NCBI GenBank assembly: GCA_026168455.1
Contig: CM047427.1
Coordinates: 60,961,249-61,025,248 of the forward strand
From: Theocolax elegans
Lineage: Eukaryota > Arthropoda > Insecta > Hymenoptera > Cerocephalidae
Direction of reading: 5' to 3'
Length of the DNA: 64,000 nt
The notes under the pieces are model-generated. The model worked only from the letters and a program-made list of their open reading frames with translations, ran no database searches and was not told the origin of the DNA. Within the stretch, counting starts at the first letter, position 1; each line of letters opens with the position of its first letter. Below, piece after piece: positions 1 to 14,581 of the stretch. Made by a program: the position numbers and the translations under genes.

Positions 1-2705
1 AAAAGGTAAAAACTTCACGAGACACGATTCTTGTTAACGATGTCTGTTATTATTTTTCTCTCAAACTGTGTAGAAAGACCTTGAGATGATTGACATGAAA
101 TGTAACTTAATCTAGTAAATATTCTGTAATTATTTTTTATTTTTAAATTTTATTTAGATCATATTCTAGAAATATATTACAATTTTAACAGTTTACGTCA
201 CAAATTGGGTAATTATGAATTAGTGAATTTTAAGTTGATATAATTTGCAAATATGTGTACAATAGTTATATTAGCATTTATTCAGAAGAAGCAATTTTTA
301 TATTAACTTTATATTTTATGTATTTTTGATTAAAAGCAATCAACTTAAAAGCTATTTTTTATTTCAATGTAATATAAAACTAATTAATTAAATGATGTAA
401 ACATTAATAACCCATTGAAATATATTTCACATTATTCTTATTGACTTAATTTTCAAAAAAAAATACAATGTTAAAAAATAATTACAGAGATATTTCGCCT
501 TTAAGCAAGATTACGTTTTTAAAAGTGGGATGTATAATGGCGAAAGAAAAGCTTTCCAGCGGCGAATGAATATCTTTTTATACAAAAAACATGTAGGTCT
601 CTGCCTCTCCGTCTCTTCCTTCAGCCCTTTTAGGGCAGACTTTTACATATTTTGATAATAATTTTAAGAATTATCCGAGCGATCAAATAAGTTATTTTGT
701 GATTTTCGTTTCCTTCCTATCAATATGTTATTATCCAACAATTGAATTATGTCGTCGTTCCTAGAAAGTATTCGTTTAAATTACGATAAGAGTGATTATT
801 CTCGTCTTTGTTCTATAATGTTTAGAATAGACGAAAAGATATTTGAGATAGCAAACGATACATGTTAATTTAATTTGAGGTATGCGACAAATCGATTGTT
901 GATTGTTTAAATAAAATCTAAACGAAAAAATAATACGATCGAGAGGAGAGACTAAATGGTTAACGGCGATGTGAAATTGCGTTTTACCATTTCTGAAAAA
1001 TTGCGTGAAAAATAAAGGGAAAAATTCTTATGTTGGCGAGTTTGTCTTGTGTAGTTTGCACACACTTTTTAATCATCATTTCGTATTTTTTTATCCCGTG
1101 TGCTTCGAACGAGATACGTTGATCTAGATTTTTGAATTATATACATTGAGTTTTTATTAAGTGTTATTTACAAAAAAAGCATCATCGTGTTTAAAAAAGA
1201 AAAAAATTATTGATTTTGCATACACTATGTTATAGAATTTGTATTGAATTTCTTTTAAAAAGAACTAAAAAGCCAAACTTTTATTTCGTACTCAATTGTT
1301 GTAAAAAATAGATAATACATCTTTACAATACGATATACTGTAATTTGAAAATCTAGATTGTTTAATGACTTTGTGAAACTTTTAAAATGTGTCATTAGCG
1401 ATTAATGTATGTTCTATACTTGTTAGTAATTCAATTTAGAAACTATTCAATTTAGAAATACAACAAAGAAAGAAAAAGTTTAACTTACATTTATCGCTTA
1501 ATAATACTTTTTAAAAGTTATATAAAGAATAATTTTAATTCTTACTATGAGATATTGTAATATTTTCCGACCATCTAATTTCTATTACAGTTGAATCCTG
1601 TAAATTCATTATAGGAATACTTAAATAATTTTGCTTTGAGATTTTGTGATTGACTTTTCTAAAGATTTAATTAAATACATCAGTATTACTAAAATTTATA
1701 ATTTCATATAAGTTCTCTAAATTCTCAGTAAAATATTAAGGCATTTTAAACATTTATTTACATTTCATTTTACATACCATATAAACATTTAAATACACAC
1801 TCACATTTCTAATTTATATATTGTTTTATTTTCAGATCTACATTAAGGAAAATGACAATACATTGTAAAAATTTTAATATATTTGTCAAATAATTAAGCA
1901 ACACTAGAACCATGAAAATATTTTTATTAACACGTTTTGTATGTCTTTAAAATATGTATAGGGATAAAAATATATTATTTAAAATTATAATTTATAGTGA
2001 CAAGATAGAGGTTCAAAAATATTAAAAACAATTCAAATATTAATAGAATTACATGAAAGATAAATATAGATTTATAAATTTGCGTTCCAAACAAATATTT
2101 ATCAAATGAAATATTTGAGCATAAAATTTTTTTCATCTCGGTATGTTTATAATTTATTAAAGGAATTGATTAAATATAATGATTTAATCAAAAATAAAGG
2201 TTTTTAGCTTGATCATAAAAAATAAATTTCAGCACTCAATGCCTTCTTAATTTAAAATAATAATATTGCCATACCAGTATATTGTATACATATATTTGTA
2301 TGCATTAATTTAAATGGGCATTTATAAATACATGTGCACAACATATACAATATACAATATTATAGTGCAATAAAATTATTATTTTATAACATGCATAATA
2401 TTACATGAAATAGTAACAAAATTATAATGCTATATGTTTTAATGAATTTACATAACGCATATAATTCTTGATTGCACACTGTCGCAGGTCAACATAAATT
2501 AAGTGGTATTTAATATTTTATTTTTCTTGTCGTCAAAATTTAAACAAAAACATTAGTTAGACCAAAGAATTTTATCTATATATAAAATAATAATGTGATT
2601 TTATAATTCAGTGGGAATTAATTTTACAATTTCTCTAGTGTCAAGTCAATCAGAAGACGAAAATCAGTCGATAAAACAGAAACTACTATGACTATGTGGA
2701 TAAGA
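1..2705. other. AT-rich non-coding stretch downstream of the EFHC gene
   Basis: I see no coding exon here on either strand; all frames are broken by frequent stops. The base composition is strongly AT-rich. A slightly richer patch at about 530-720 contains pyrimidine-rich CTCTCCGTCTCTTCC and a small CCC/GGG inverted motif, but nothing that I can name. The last few hundred bases probably hold the 3' UTR of the minus-strand gene that ends at 2706. Confidence 0.6.
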
Positions 2706-5700
2706 TTATTTTAGTATTAAGTTATCCCGATCTTCTATTGGCTCGTAATCATCCTGACATTTTTTTCTGATCTCTTCCTCAATCAAGCCTTTTCCTTGCA
2801 AATAATTTTTGATGTTGTCCTTTAGTCCTTGTTCAAATTTTTGTGGATTTGCCATCATATAATTATAAACGAAAACTTCGGTACCCGTGATCCGAAACCA
2901 ACGTTCAAAAATATTAATTCTGTCGCCAATCCGAAAATCTTCCGGTGAATAATATTCGGCGCTTCCAGGTTTAGGCACTCGAGTCCATCCAAGGAACCGA
3001 CCAGCCATACGACCAGAATTTCGTCGACCAATTTCTGTGATACGTAAAGCTCCATCTGCCAAGCTATATTCAAGAACGAATTCACGACCTTTGTCCTCTG
3101 GATGGACAGTATCCATTTCCATGGTGTATCGCAGACATTTTGGAAAATTGTACAGTTTGCGTATGAGATCTTGACTTGGTCTTTCACTTTCGCGACAGGT
3201 CTTCGGAACAGTGTCAATGCATTCTTCGGGTAGCTGAATTCGTGGAGGTTGTTCGATTCCAAGCATTTCCGAGTAGTATTTGCGGGTGAATGGGTCGCAG
3301 TCGTACACAAAAAATCGACGACCAAAGATGAAAACAGTATCACCAATCTGTTTGTAAAAAGTTTACTTGTAAAACAATTTACCATCTCAATTCTTTCAGA
3401 TCCAACGTACTTACATTGTAATGTACATAAATGAAAAATTTTAGATTAAAAATAATTATAACGTAAATTAATAAAAATAGTAAAAACAATATTTTATTAG
3501 TATTTTTAGACTAATAAGATCGCATTATACCAATTCTACATTTAAAAATAATCGAAGTAATAAAATTATAAATAAAAATATGAAAACATTCTAAATTAAT
3601 TCAGGTCTGAAAGGATTGAATAAAATTATTTGGAGATCGAAGACTAAACGCCTATAATTTTGAAAGGTTAACTTAGAGTTTTTCTTAGAGTAAAGAAGAG
3701 ATTCTATACTTTAATTAAAAATCAAGTTATAGTTCGGAAAGACCGAAAAATTTGAACATATATATATTATACAAATTTACAACTTTGCTTTCAACTGTAA
3801 TTATATAAATTAAAATTGAACTGGATTGGTGATCGTGATAGTCAAGTAAAAAATAATAAACTTTTGATTTGTACAACGACACCTAGAGATCATCGACCTT
3901 CTCATTAAAATGACAAGTTTTGAAAAAGAAATTTATGAGACGGAATTTGAATAGAATAGATAAAATATAAAAATAAAAAATCTAATCGTATCGTTGCTAC
4001 ACTATGGCGCAGATAAAACATATCAATTATATAGCAAATAATATTTATCCAATATCAAAATTTTTATCAGAAAACTTTTCTTTAATATTCCTTAGCTTTA
4101 TTATTTAAGACACCATTGATTAAATTTATACGTAATGTAAAAACATATTTAATTCAATATTTATCGTAAAATTATATGCGGTTAGTATACTATTATAATT
4201 ATCAACAAATAAAACGAATCGCTCTACAATGGCATGAATTTGAGATGAAAGTATTTTAATCGTAAAGTATAAAAATAATTTGGTTGCACTTTATCCAATG
4301 TATTTAAGGAATATCCCTATTAATAAGTAAGACAAACGAAATATGACAATAGACTTTACCTTGAAGTCACTCGGAGATAAATATTCCATAACATCTGCAT
4401 CATTTTTTTCCGTGCAAATGTTAGGATAATTGCTTGGCAAGTCTTTCCAGTTTTTTGGTACTTTGGTACGCTTCAGCAACATTTTCGACTATCCATTTAA
4501 AAGATAAAATAAATATTAAGATATTTAACTTAATACTTGAAGGGAGAATCAAGTTTACGAACCTCGCATGTTTCCTTAGATTCGTTTGGTTTCCTATGTT
4601 TCGAAATTGTGATTGTGTTATCCGCAAGGAAATAACGTATTTTGTACCAGTGATCGTCCCAAACAGTATCGAACGTCAAAACCATACCATCGTACTCCAA
4701 ATACCGAAGTCTGCGATCATCTTCCAATGGAATTCGAGGCTCCTTGAACGGTTGCAAAATTGATTGTTCGCGTAATATTCGATTTTGCTGGTAAGGATCT
4801 GATGGTAAATTTTCTGGTATACCGACGTCGATTCCTTGGCTCGTTAAAAATTCTCGAGTGAATGCATTGCAATCGATCACTCGGTAAATTACACCATAGA
4901 TACCTACATTTTGTTCGGTTATTCGACATAATTTAAATTCCAACTATACAAATATATACAACTTTAATGCAATATCAATTTTATAATATTATATTTTATA
5001 TCCAAATTAAATAAACCATTGCAGATATATTTAACTGTTTCATATAATGAAAAAGAGACTCGTACTTAAATTTATTTATATACCGACATATTCAATTCTT
5101 GAGAGAGCTGGAGGGTATATTTAATAATAAAGAAACAAGATAATAAAAAATTGTGAGACACTATGCGTCAACTAAATCGTTAAAAAATTTGTTTAAAAAA
5201 CAGTACTTTATTTTTATATTTATGCTCTTATTTCACGTAAAGTTGCATTATTTAAAGACAAATTTCCCGGTTGAATCTGCAAACGTTATCCCCTCATTTT
5301 TCAGTTCCATGCTAATAAAATTTGTTACAATTATTTTTAAGAAGCTCACTCATGAGTAATATACATTTTTAGTAATAGATATGACTTAATTTTTTTTATA
5401 TGTAATTTATATGTGAAAATGGAAAAAAAAATAAAAATAATCGACCCAATAATAAATAATAGTTTAATGCATTACCAATGTCCAAACCAACATTCAAATC
5501 TTTCCAATGATAATATCCAGTGTCCGACTTGGGAATCCGCGAGCGCGCAACTAATTTTCCTTGAGCGAAACCAGCATTTTCGACTCGCGGTTCAAGGACC
5601 GCCATCGTGTCATCTTCGAGGTAGTAAACGAGATTAACTCGCCTTACGCGAAAATGTTCATCGGCTGATCCTATGATACCTTGACGGAAGTACGCATGGA

Positions 5701-6810
5701 AGCTCAGCTGTTTCCCATCGTATCTGACGTAGTGGGGAATGAACAGCTGACTCGATCGAGTGCGCTGGCCGTACGTCAGTACCGGATTGTGGCTTTAATT
5801 TTTATATTACCGAAATTTTATTTTTAAATATATATTTTTCTTAATAAATGATAGAATTTAATAAATAAAATACTTTTTGTCCCGTTGGTACAAAAACTGT
5901 TTTAATAAAATTTTCTTGTACGTACGACTCGAATTTTTCATCAGAAAAAATATAAATGAATTTTTCAAAATGAAAATGAAGGAGTACAATCCTTTTCTTC
6001 GAAAACAATTGCGCTATCTATCTAAAATTTTCATAATTTTATTTCAAACCAATTTTAAAGTAAATAATCTTTTATGCACAATATAAATTTTTCATTTATG
6101 TGTACAAAAGTGTTGATGCAGAAATTGCACTTGTAATAAAATTTGTTTTACACATATATATATATATATAAGTACATGTAAAATAAAAGTCAAAATTTTA
6201 TAACATTGCAAAGTATATACAAAGCGTGAATATTAAAATTAATCGTCTTTTGAAAATACTATAAAAACAGAATATTTTTCATAGCTAACAAATTTTTATC
6301 TACTATTTACCAATACAAGTAAGCATTAAATAAGATATTCTTAGTGAAAAGTGCAGAATATAAGTATTCTTCACTAATTCTAGTTTTTTACATTCAAACC
6401 GTATAAATATATTTAAACTTAATAAAATAAAGAATACAATTTTCGAAAAAGTTGAAATTGGCACGATTTATTCAATGTGATTTACAAAATTATGCAATAC
6501 ATTTGTTTTAAATAAAATATATATTTATATATTTATTCATCTCATCTCATATGTAATGTATTAAAATAATAATATTATATTTGTGTGACAAAAATATCGA
6601 TGATGCGTTGAAAAATATTCACGTACATATTTTTAAATTTGTCTAAAATTTGTTTGTTCTAATCGCGTAAGCAGTTGTATTGTTATTGTTTTTAGTTCAC
6701 ATACTGACATTTTTGAGGCGTTTCTCTAAAGAGCGAATTACTCACGCGATTCAGTTTGCGTTAGTTCAACAAATATGTTTTTTAATACACTAGTAGAACT
6801 GCGCAGATTT

Positions 6811-6850
<40 letters not shown>

Positions 6851-9178
6851 ACTTTAGCCTATTGAAAGAAATCACGCAACTCGATCACGAAACGAATCAC
6901 ACGAAGGAATACCTTGATTAAACCGATGACAATTAAAATTATGATTTGGTGGATTTAAATAAGTATATTAATTTGAAGTAAAGCAACTAAAAATCGTCTT
7001 ATACTTTTAGTCGGAAAAACAATATAAGGATATATTTAATGTACTATCGTGACAATATCGCGTGACTTTTGTTCAATGTGGCTTAAAAACTATTGGTTGA
7101 GTTATATCTATATGCCTATATAACTATTAATTTAGTCAATGTAACTTTGAATATCGCCCAAAAATAATACAAGATCCCGCCAGTTTATACCCAAAGGTGT
7201 CAGCTCGGACTGGTTTACTTACTCGACGAAATTGGCATTGCATGCATCATCGGAATTGTAGTTGTCGCGTATCACTCGAAATCCGTTCAAGAACCTCAGT
7301 TTCTGGGTCAACTTGTTATCCTTTGACTGTCAAAAGTCAATCGCGAATTTACTACATTATATCGTACATACAACTATACCCGGGTGCCAATATATAAATT
7401 GCAGATTCCTACTTTACCGTGCGGCTTTTGTGGTATAATGTGATAAATAATATATGCAAAAGCGGTATAAAGCGTGCGATAATTGTACAAGTATGTAAGG
7501 CCAACATTTATAAATCAGTATACTATATATTTACACATTCGATGTTAATCATAAATTATGAACTATTTATTATATCTATGTGAGTCAGGTGTACTTTATT
7601 TAATATTCATTTAAAATAATAAATGTACTTTGGGATAAAGTAGGTATCCGTCATTTATATAGGTGGTATCCGGTTGAAAGGACGTGTAATATACTTTCAA
7701 AGAATTTTGAATAATTTTTTTTCCTTCAACTACGAATAAAATTAGTTGATCGTTAAACGTATATTATAAACCTCTACTGAAATTAAAAATAAAAATTGAT
7801 TATTATTTATTGTTTAAAAATAAATTATTCGGCGAAAGACTTGCGAATACTGTAATTAACGAAGCAATTAATTTTATTTTCATTTGATCAAATCCCATTC
7901 GTAATTGTAGGACAAAAAATGTCTTAAAAATACCAACACATCCTTCAAAATATCTGGAATCCCCGATATTTAGTCATTTTGACCTAAACAAAATGTTCAA
8001 ACGTCTATAACGCATAGAAATTTGTTATTTACTCACCATCGTTCACGTTTCAACGCAAGTATAAAACAGCTGATTCGGGATCAAATCAACATTTGACCCC
8101 ACGACAACGCAATACACTATACTGACTTTCAGAAAATAACTTCTCTTTGTAACAATAACGAATTGTCAATAGATTATTAATTATCTAGTTAGTTAGTCGA
8201 AAACCATGAGTTTATTCACTTCGACTACCTTACATTTACATTGAAAGATTCTGGTGATTTTTATCAAGAGTTTTACAATTAATTATACACAGTTTTTTTT
8301 ATAAAATAAATAGCATTAAATTTCAAGACACGTAGCTTCTTAGCATAGCACCATTACATCCTCACATAAAATACACTATTATTTTTATTCGTTTATAAGT
8401 GGGTAAGTATTTTATAAAACAATTAAAAATATGTTGTGCTTCATATTCCTGAATATGTCATACACTACTACAGATAAGTAAAACATTTCACAAATGGATA
8501 TAATTACGGTGATTATTAATCTTTCAAAATATTTCGAAAAATAGACAATTTATTTTATTTTTATATAGATTTATACAGACACCTGTGTCGAAATCTATAT
8601 CTATAAATTATAAGTAAAAAAAATTAATTGTTTATTTTTTTAATCTAGGCATAATAATGTTATAAATTTATACAGCGAATAAAAGTTTAAATTATAGCGT
8701 ATAAGTATATAGGAATTGACTTTTGAAATAAAAAAACCTATATATAAAAACGCCATAAATACTATTAAGTATAATAATAAACAAGAACAAGATTGGCAAA
8801 AAAATAACATGCTATTATTTGACCCAGCCTGTTTAAAATAGTTGCGTAATAATAAAAGAACGGTAACGTTTATAAGAGAAAATTCGAAAAAATCACCAGA
8901 ATTTTAGATTAATTCACCTGCAAATTTTTTAAATTTACGCTAACACGGCTTAACCTAACCAATAACTACGTTACTCATTTAGGCAATGCTTGCACATTCA
9001 TATAATTTATATTTAATACTATAAATTACCTTCGTTCACGCAAAATTAAAATGCCGCAACGAAACATCGATGTTTTCATTACAAAGAAAATTCGAACTGT
9101 GAGAATGAAAATCGCGATACGTACCGTAGAATCGACGCATGTGAATACGTAGCCTGGCAGCAGCGGCAGGCTCTCCAT
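2706..9178 (-). CDS. Efhc1: EFHC1/EFHC2-like DM10-domain protein (axonemal microtubule protein)
   Basis: Six exons on the minus strand: 9125-9178, 7223-7326, 5476-5792, 4563-4903, 4360-4488 and 2706-3347. They join in phase to 1587 nt, giving 528 residues. The start exon reads MESLPLLPG, like the N-terminus of EFHC proteins, and the third exon opens with PVLTYGQ followed by the first DM10 domain (about residues 55-175). A second DM10 (about 225-335) ends in VYDCDPFTRKYY, and a third spans about 385-490. EFHC proteins bind axonemal doublet microtubules as inner proteins. The protein stops soon after the third DM10, so the C-terminal EF-hand region of the vertebrate proteins is absent. The acceptor at 4903/4904 was chosen over one at 4943 because only it keeps phase and the DM10 match. 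EFHC1 versus EFHC2 orthology is not decided. Confidence 0.9.
6808..6853. repeat. Palindromic (TA)n tract in EFHC intron 2
   Basis: An alternating TA run of about 30 bases is bracketed by TTCAC and GTGAA, so the whole tract is a near-perfect palindrome. It lies in the 1.4-kb intron between EFHC exons 2 and 3. It is a simple repeat with no sign of gene function. Confidence 0.7.
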
Positions 9179-9844
9179 GAATTTAAATTAGTTAACGCAA
9201 TGAAAATTCGAATGAAAGTACTTTATTGAAAAAAATAGTTTTTCATTGTTGAGGTGATTTTGTTTAATGGTCAATCAGGGTGACGCAAATTTGCTACTGT
9301 CGGCTGATCGGCACCAACGCCATTATCGCCACCATCGTATAATTGTATCTCTATAACAACCGCCCTAATATTGATTCTCGAATTTAATCGAGAAACGCCG
9401 AACGCATTACGTTGTATTTGTATGTTGTATCTTGCTCTCATGACAACGCATTCACAACAACAATTTATTAATAATTATTTTTTTCGGCCGAACAGCTGCA
9501 CAGATTGTCGACGTTCATTTTCGCTTTACGACACAGTGTGAAATATTTTATGTTATATTTAGATTTTAATACAAGTATTTTATTCATATAATATTTCGTA
9601 AAAAATAAAAGTATTAGACAGAAGTTCTTTGTTTGTAGAAATTTATCATGTTTCGACGTAACAAATGATTATTGAAATACTATTGACGTTATTTAAGACA
9701 TTTATATATTGTAGCAAAAAAATTATTTATAATACACAAAATACCCAACGTTTATTGTATGTTTTAAAAAATAATTCACATTGTGCATACTTGAATAATT
9801 AAAATTAAAAATAATGCTACAACAAAAAAGTATATTAATAATAA

Positions 9845-9905
<61 letters not shown>

Positions 9906-11096
9906 GTGAAATAAAAATTCTGAAATTTACTAATTATGTATCTTGAATAGCACGTTCCTCTGAATAACGTGTAACCTATTGATTATAAGCTCATATATAT
10001 ATCTTATAAATCACATTTGATATTTTGATGACCAGAATTATAAAAGCTTCATTGACAGAATTAGTTCAACTAAATAAAAAAATTTTAAAAAAATGTGATA
10101 CAAAGAAGCACTTCTCTCTTTGACATCTTACTTTAAGTTTCCATTTTCTATATACAACTCTCATAATCAGAGAATAATTTATAATAGTATATAAATTTGC
10201 AGTACACAGTAGAAAATTAAGTATAATCTATGTAATTATATGCTTATATTACAATTAAAATAAGCACATACTCTTATACAATTATAGTACGATTTATGTG
10301 TCATATAAAAAGTGTAAAATTGAAGCAACGATTCACGCATGTCACATGAGAAAATAAAATTGAGTTCAATAAAATCTCATACATGTACAAATTTATACAA
10401 AATACTTTACGCAATTGGAAGAAAAGCTTCCTACAATTCGATGATTGTACTTTGTATCTTAAAGTGCTTCGAATGGGAAGAAAAAATCAACTTTTCTTCT
10501 CCAGCTAACGAGTGAAGTTAATTGAAATCGCTTATTAATAAAAAAAAATCCTTTGCGATTACGTCGACAATCGAATGCACCTAATCAGCCTCGTATTCAA
10601 ACGCATACAAAAAATTGCATGGCTATGCTTGATCTTTTCTTTAATTTTTCATATTCTGCGAATATTGACAACGGTGGTTGTGTATACGTATAGAATTGTA
10701 TGTGGGCGTGTGCGCGAATATAATTATAGAAACTGATAATCAAACTTATTACAAAATTATTAACATTATTTATACATTTAAAATTTTCGTAATTCCTTAA
10801 AATGAAATTATATTAAAGGTTATACCAACAGAGAAAAATAAAAAATTTTTAATAGGTTTATTACTTAATTAATAGAAATGAAGTATTCATCGCTTAATCT
10901 CGATTGACTCTGTTGGTAAGGTAAAATACTTATCCATTTAATAATATCCTTTAAAAAAAGAAAACTTGATTATACTATTTTTGGTGGTGTGTCGGCTTTT
11001 TGTAACTGTATGCAAGTATCGTTTGCGTGCATGTGTGAGTGAGTTTGTGTGTATGTGTGTGTGTGTACGCGTCTATTCCCGGTAGAGCCAACGGGC
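9179..11096. other. Intergenic region between EFHC start and PiT stop
   Basis: No coding exon is visible. The part next to the EFHC start (about 9280-9540) is richer in GC and CpG and probably holds the EFHC promoter and 5' UTR. The part near 10900-11096 runs into the PiT stop and contains a GT-rich tract (about 11027-11067), likely in the PiT 3' UTR. Confidence 0.5.
9845..9905. repeat. (AAT)n microsatellite
   Basis: About 20 uninterrupted copies of the trinucleotide AAT (ATA/TAA by phase). It lies in intergenic DNA between two minus-strand genes and should be length-variable. Confidence 0.95.
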
Positions 11097-12167
11097 TCAC
11101 AAATCGATGAATTGCCGGAAGACAAACATGCAGCCAGCGGAGAGGAAACCGGCTACAGGGACGGTGATGAGCCAGGCGAATGCGATGTTACGGAAGAGAC
11201 TCCAGCTGACTCCTTCGCCGCCCCTCGAGGCCCAGCCTACGCAGACGACCGAGCCCACTTTGCAGTGGGTCGTCGAAACCGGGAGTCCGGCTTTGCTTGC
11301 CAGCAGCACCGTCACCGCTGCTCCTACCTGAAATTATATCGGACATCGCAATTTAAAAGTCGATCTAAAAATAACGCAATGCAAGCACTATAATGTATTA
11401 ATCCACGAAAACATTTATCACAGATCGTTACACTCAAATTTAAATTACTTTAAACTGGTAATCATTTAATCGCGAACTTTTCTGCACAAGACTGACGAGA
11501 ATAAACGTCCAAAGTAATTTTAAATAATACGATGTTTTGCAGATCGCAAATAATGTATCAACTGCACCAAAATAGATTTATACGTTAATGTCTGATAGGT
11601 GTAGACGAAAAAACTAAATATAGAGAGAGTAGCAATAGTCGTACAGAGAGAGTGACTGACCTCTATCGTAAACCCCGTTGTCGGGGTGATCTTGGCGAGG
11701 TCGTGACCAAGGGTCTCGATAACCCTCCTTCCCCATACCCAGAGACCAGCTGATATACCGAGACCCCCGTAAAGGAGTATCAGCAAGGGTGTTTCGGCTT
11801 CCTGTTTAGCCGATCCCTCGGCATAGATGGCCCAGAGAGCGATCAAAGGTCCAATTGCGTTGCTAACGTCGTTGCCACCGTGAGCGAAGCTACCGAACGC
11901 CGCGGTCAAAACTTGAAGGAACGCGAAGAGCTTCGAGACATCCGGGTGTTCCGAGTCCATCACTGCGTCCTCGTCGAGTCCGTGTCCACTGCCGGTTTCG
12001 GCGTCGTTTCCCGCTGCTGCCATTAGTAGTGGGCTCGCGCTGTTGTTACCACGAAGTTGACCTCTCGGTGGCTCCTCTAAGTTTCTGAGATGCAAAATAT
12101 TCAGATAATATTATATTTGTACATTTTATTACGTTCTGCAGAAACTGCACCCACTATTTTTCACTAT

Positions 12168-12211
<44 letters not shown>

Positions 12212-14581
12212 TCTGATATAACAGAAAGGAAGAGTAAAATTTGCATTTCGCCAGCGTACCTGGACATCTCGTTTCTTTGGGAGATCACTGAGAGCGCGGT
12301 CGTCTCTTTGTTGTTGTCGGCACCGTCGAGATCCGGTACTCGACCGTTAGTGTTGTTGTGAGAGAGAATAATCCTCTTTCTTTGCCAGGGCACAACGAAG
12401 ACGTAGACGACCACAGCCGCCGTTATGCCGAAGCCAAGAGCAGCCGACACGCTAACCCACCACGGCACAGTGTCTAGCATCAAAACTAAAATCCAACCAT
12501 TGCACATTTCGATCGGGACTTTGAATCGTTATCCTTTAGTTAAACGTTAACAAACTTACGCTTTGGTCCATCATGCGCTATCGACAAGACATTGATAGCG
12601 ATGGTGAGACTGTAAGCCAAAGGCAGCATCTTAAGGCCCTGATCGAGTGGTTTCGTAGACCGCAGTATAGACTTTCGGATCAGCCAGAAAATTGATGAGG
12701 ATACAAGGCCGCTGAGAATCGGGCTCGCGAACCATGACGCAACTATGTTCAAAAGGGCCATCCACCTGACCTACAATTACAATTTTATTCAAGTATATTT
12801 CAAGTGCTCAACTAACAATTATTGAAATCTCGAGAGCATTTCTCATATTTTCTTGGATTTATATGGCTTTCTCGTGTTTAATGGAAATTTCATCCTTAAC
12901 TATGTTAATCTCAATTTTCGCGGAAAATAATTACCATTTTAATAAATCTATGATTCTGTTTAAGTAATAGAATAATTTGTACTTCAAGGAATCAATCGAA
13001 TAAAACTAAAAAATACTATTAAATCATGCAGAGAATTAAGTTTTTTAACGTCAATTAACATTTATTTTTTTAGACAATTTTAAAACTTTAATATGCTTAG
13101 TCATGAAAATACCAAGTAGATGACAATCATCTATCTAATTAAGTAAGTGACAAGTAAGAAATAATTGATGGTTCCACGTTCTTAAATTTGAATAATCAAT
13201 AAGATGATTAGTAAAAATGAGAGGAAATGAACAATTTGCGCTTACTCCTGCAGTGCCTCTGCAAACTAAGGAAAAACCAACAGTCGCGCCGACGATCGAA
13301 TGGGTTCCGGAAATCGGAAGTTTCAAAGCGGTAGCCAATAGTAACCAAATTGCGGAGCCAGCCAAGCTCGATAAAGCTCCAAACATAAGTTCCTTCTCGT
13401 GGCCTTCGTAAAGCGAGACGTCTAAGATTCCTTTGCGCATGGTATCAGAGACCTGGAAGAAATAATTTCTTTATTTTCAATCCGAGGTGGCTAGTTTAAT
13501 ATGTATAAAATTTGTACTATTTTTATTCAATACGTTTTAGAGAATTTTTCTCAAAACCTTTATTTAACCTGCTATCAGATTAAATTGATTGTTTTATTTC
13601 ATTTGGTCTAATGATGATAATTGTCTTGGTTTTATAAACGTTTTAATTCAATGCGTTCAAAATAAACGTTATAGTTTGCGTTATTTGTTTACGATACTGC
13701 TATATTTGCTAACTGTTACAATGCTTACTCTTAACTCAAACTTTTCATTTTTTCAGATTCAATTGTTCCTTTGTTGACTCGCGTTAACAGCAACAGTTAT
13801 TATTAACTTACTCAAACTTTCTATTTCAATTATTTTATAACATCTATGTAGCTCATTGATTTTGTATTCGAGTAAGATTATGCTTTTATTTATAAGTAGC
13901 AATAAGTATTATTTCATATTTTTCTTTAACATAAAAACAATAGATATATAAGAATTATTTTAATAAAATTAGGTCTCGATATGTTTATATTCCGTTAAAT
14001 GTACACGACTTACATTTTTTATCTTTATTTTTAATTCTTTTGTTTTTTATCAATAATGTAATTTAAAAATATGTTTATAGTTTTACTTATATTATACAAA
14101 TAGAGCACGTATTACAGAAAGAAAAAACTATATATTTAAAAAAAATTAGTATACATAAAATGTAAATTTTTGATACTGACAGAGGAATTATGATAAAGTC
14201 ATACGTAGTATGTATTGTTTAAGGAATTCGAAATTGAATTGTACAACACTATAGAAAATATACTTTCAATAAGAATTTTCTTTACAAAATCATGATATAC
14301 CTCTGTCGTTGATTACTTCCGAGTTTAAGAGCATGAAAATAGCGACTTTAAACAACATAAATAAAAGAATAATATACCTTGTATCCTATAAGGACGGCCC
14401 CAGCGATCTCGAAAAAGGTCGCCAAGACGCAGGCCTGGAATATGGTAAGTACCCCGGCTCCGACGCTCGTCCCAAAGCTGTTGGCGACGTCGTTCGCCCC
14501 GATGCCGAAGGCAAGGACGAAAGCGACGATGAACCCGACGACGACCAGGCAGACGAGATCGGTGTCATACGGCACCGTCAT
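11097..14581 (-). CDS. PiT-family sodium-dependent phosphate transporter (SLC20-like)
   Basis: Six exons on the minus strand: 14378-14581, 13246-13452, 12560-12770, 12260-12485, 11661-12084 and 11097-11327. They join in phase to 1503 nt, giving 500 residues. Family members import inorganic phosphate with sodium across the plasma membrane. The two inverted halves each carry the PiT signature: [11 protein letters not shown] near the N-terminus and [12 protein letters not shown] in the C-terminal half. Other hallmarks are [20 protein letters not shown] and [14 protein letters not shown]. The stretch between the halves is a short hydrophilic loop (roughly residues 235-330), much shorter than the vertebrate SLC20A1/2 loop, which explains the smaller size. 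The ATG at 14581 is the first in frame before the first membrane segment. Upstream sequence may be 5' UTR, possibly spliced. Confidence 0.95.
12170..12206. repeat. (CT)n microsatellite in PiT intron 4
   Basis: A run of about 18 CT dinucleotides lies between PiT exons 4 and 5. On the coding (minus) strand it reads as (GA)n, 54 bases after the exon 4 donor, so it does not form a polypyrimidine tract for the gene. Confidence 0.95.

Noticed and set aside
4904..4943. Upstream acceptor for EFHC exon 4
   Set aside because: An AG at 4944-4945 gives the wrong phase after the previous exon; the acceptor at 4904-4905 restores both phase and the DM10 match.
11049..11393. 114-codon plus-strand frame
   Set aside because: It lies opposite the last PiT exon and is a shadow of that conserved coding sequence.
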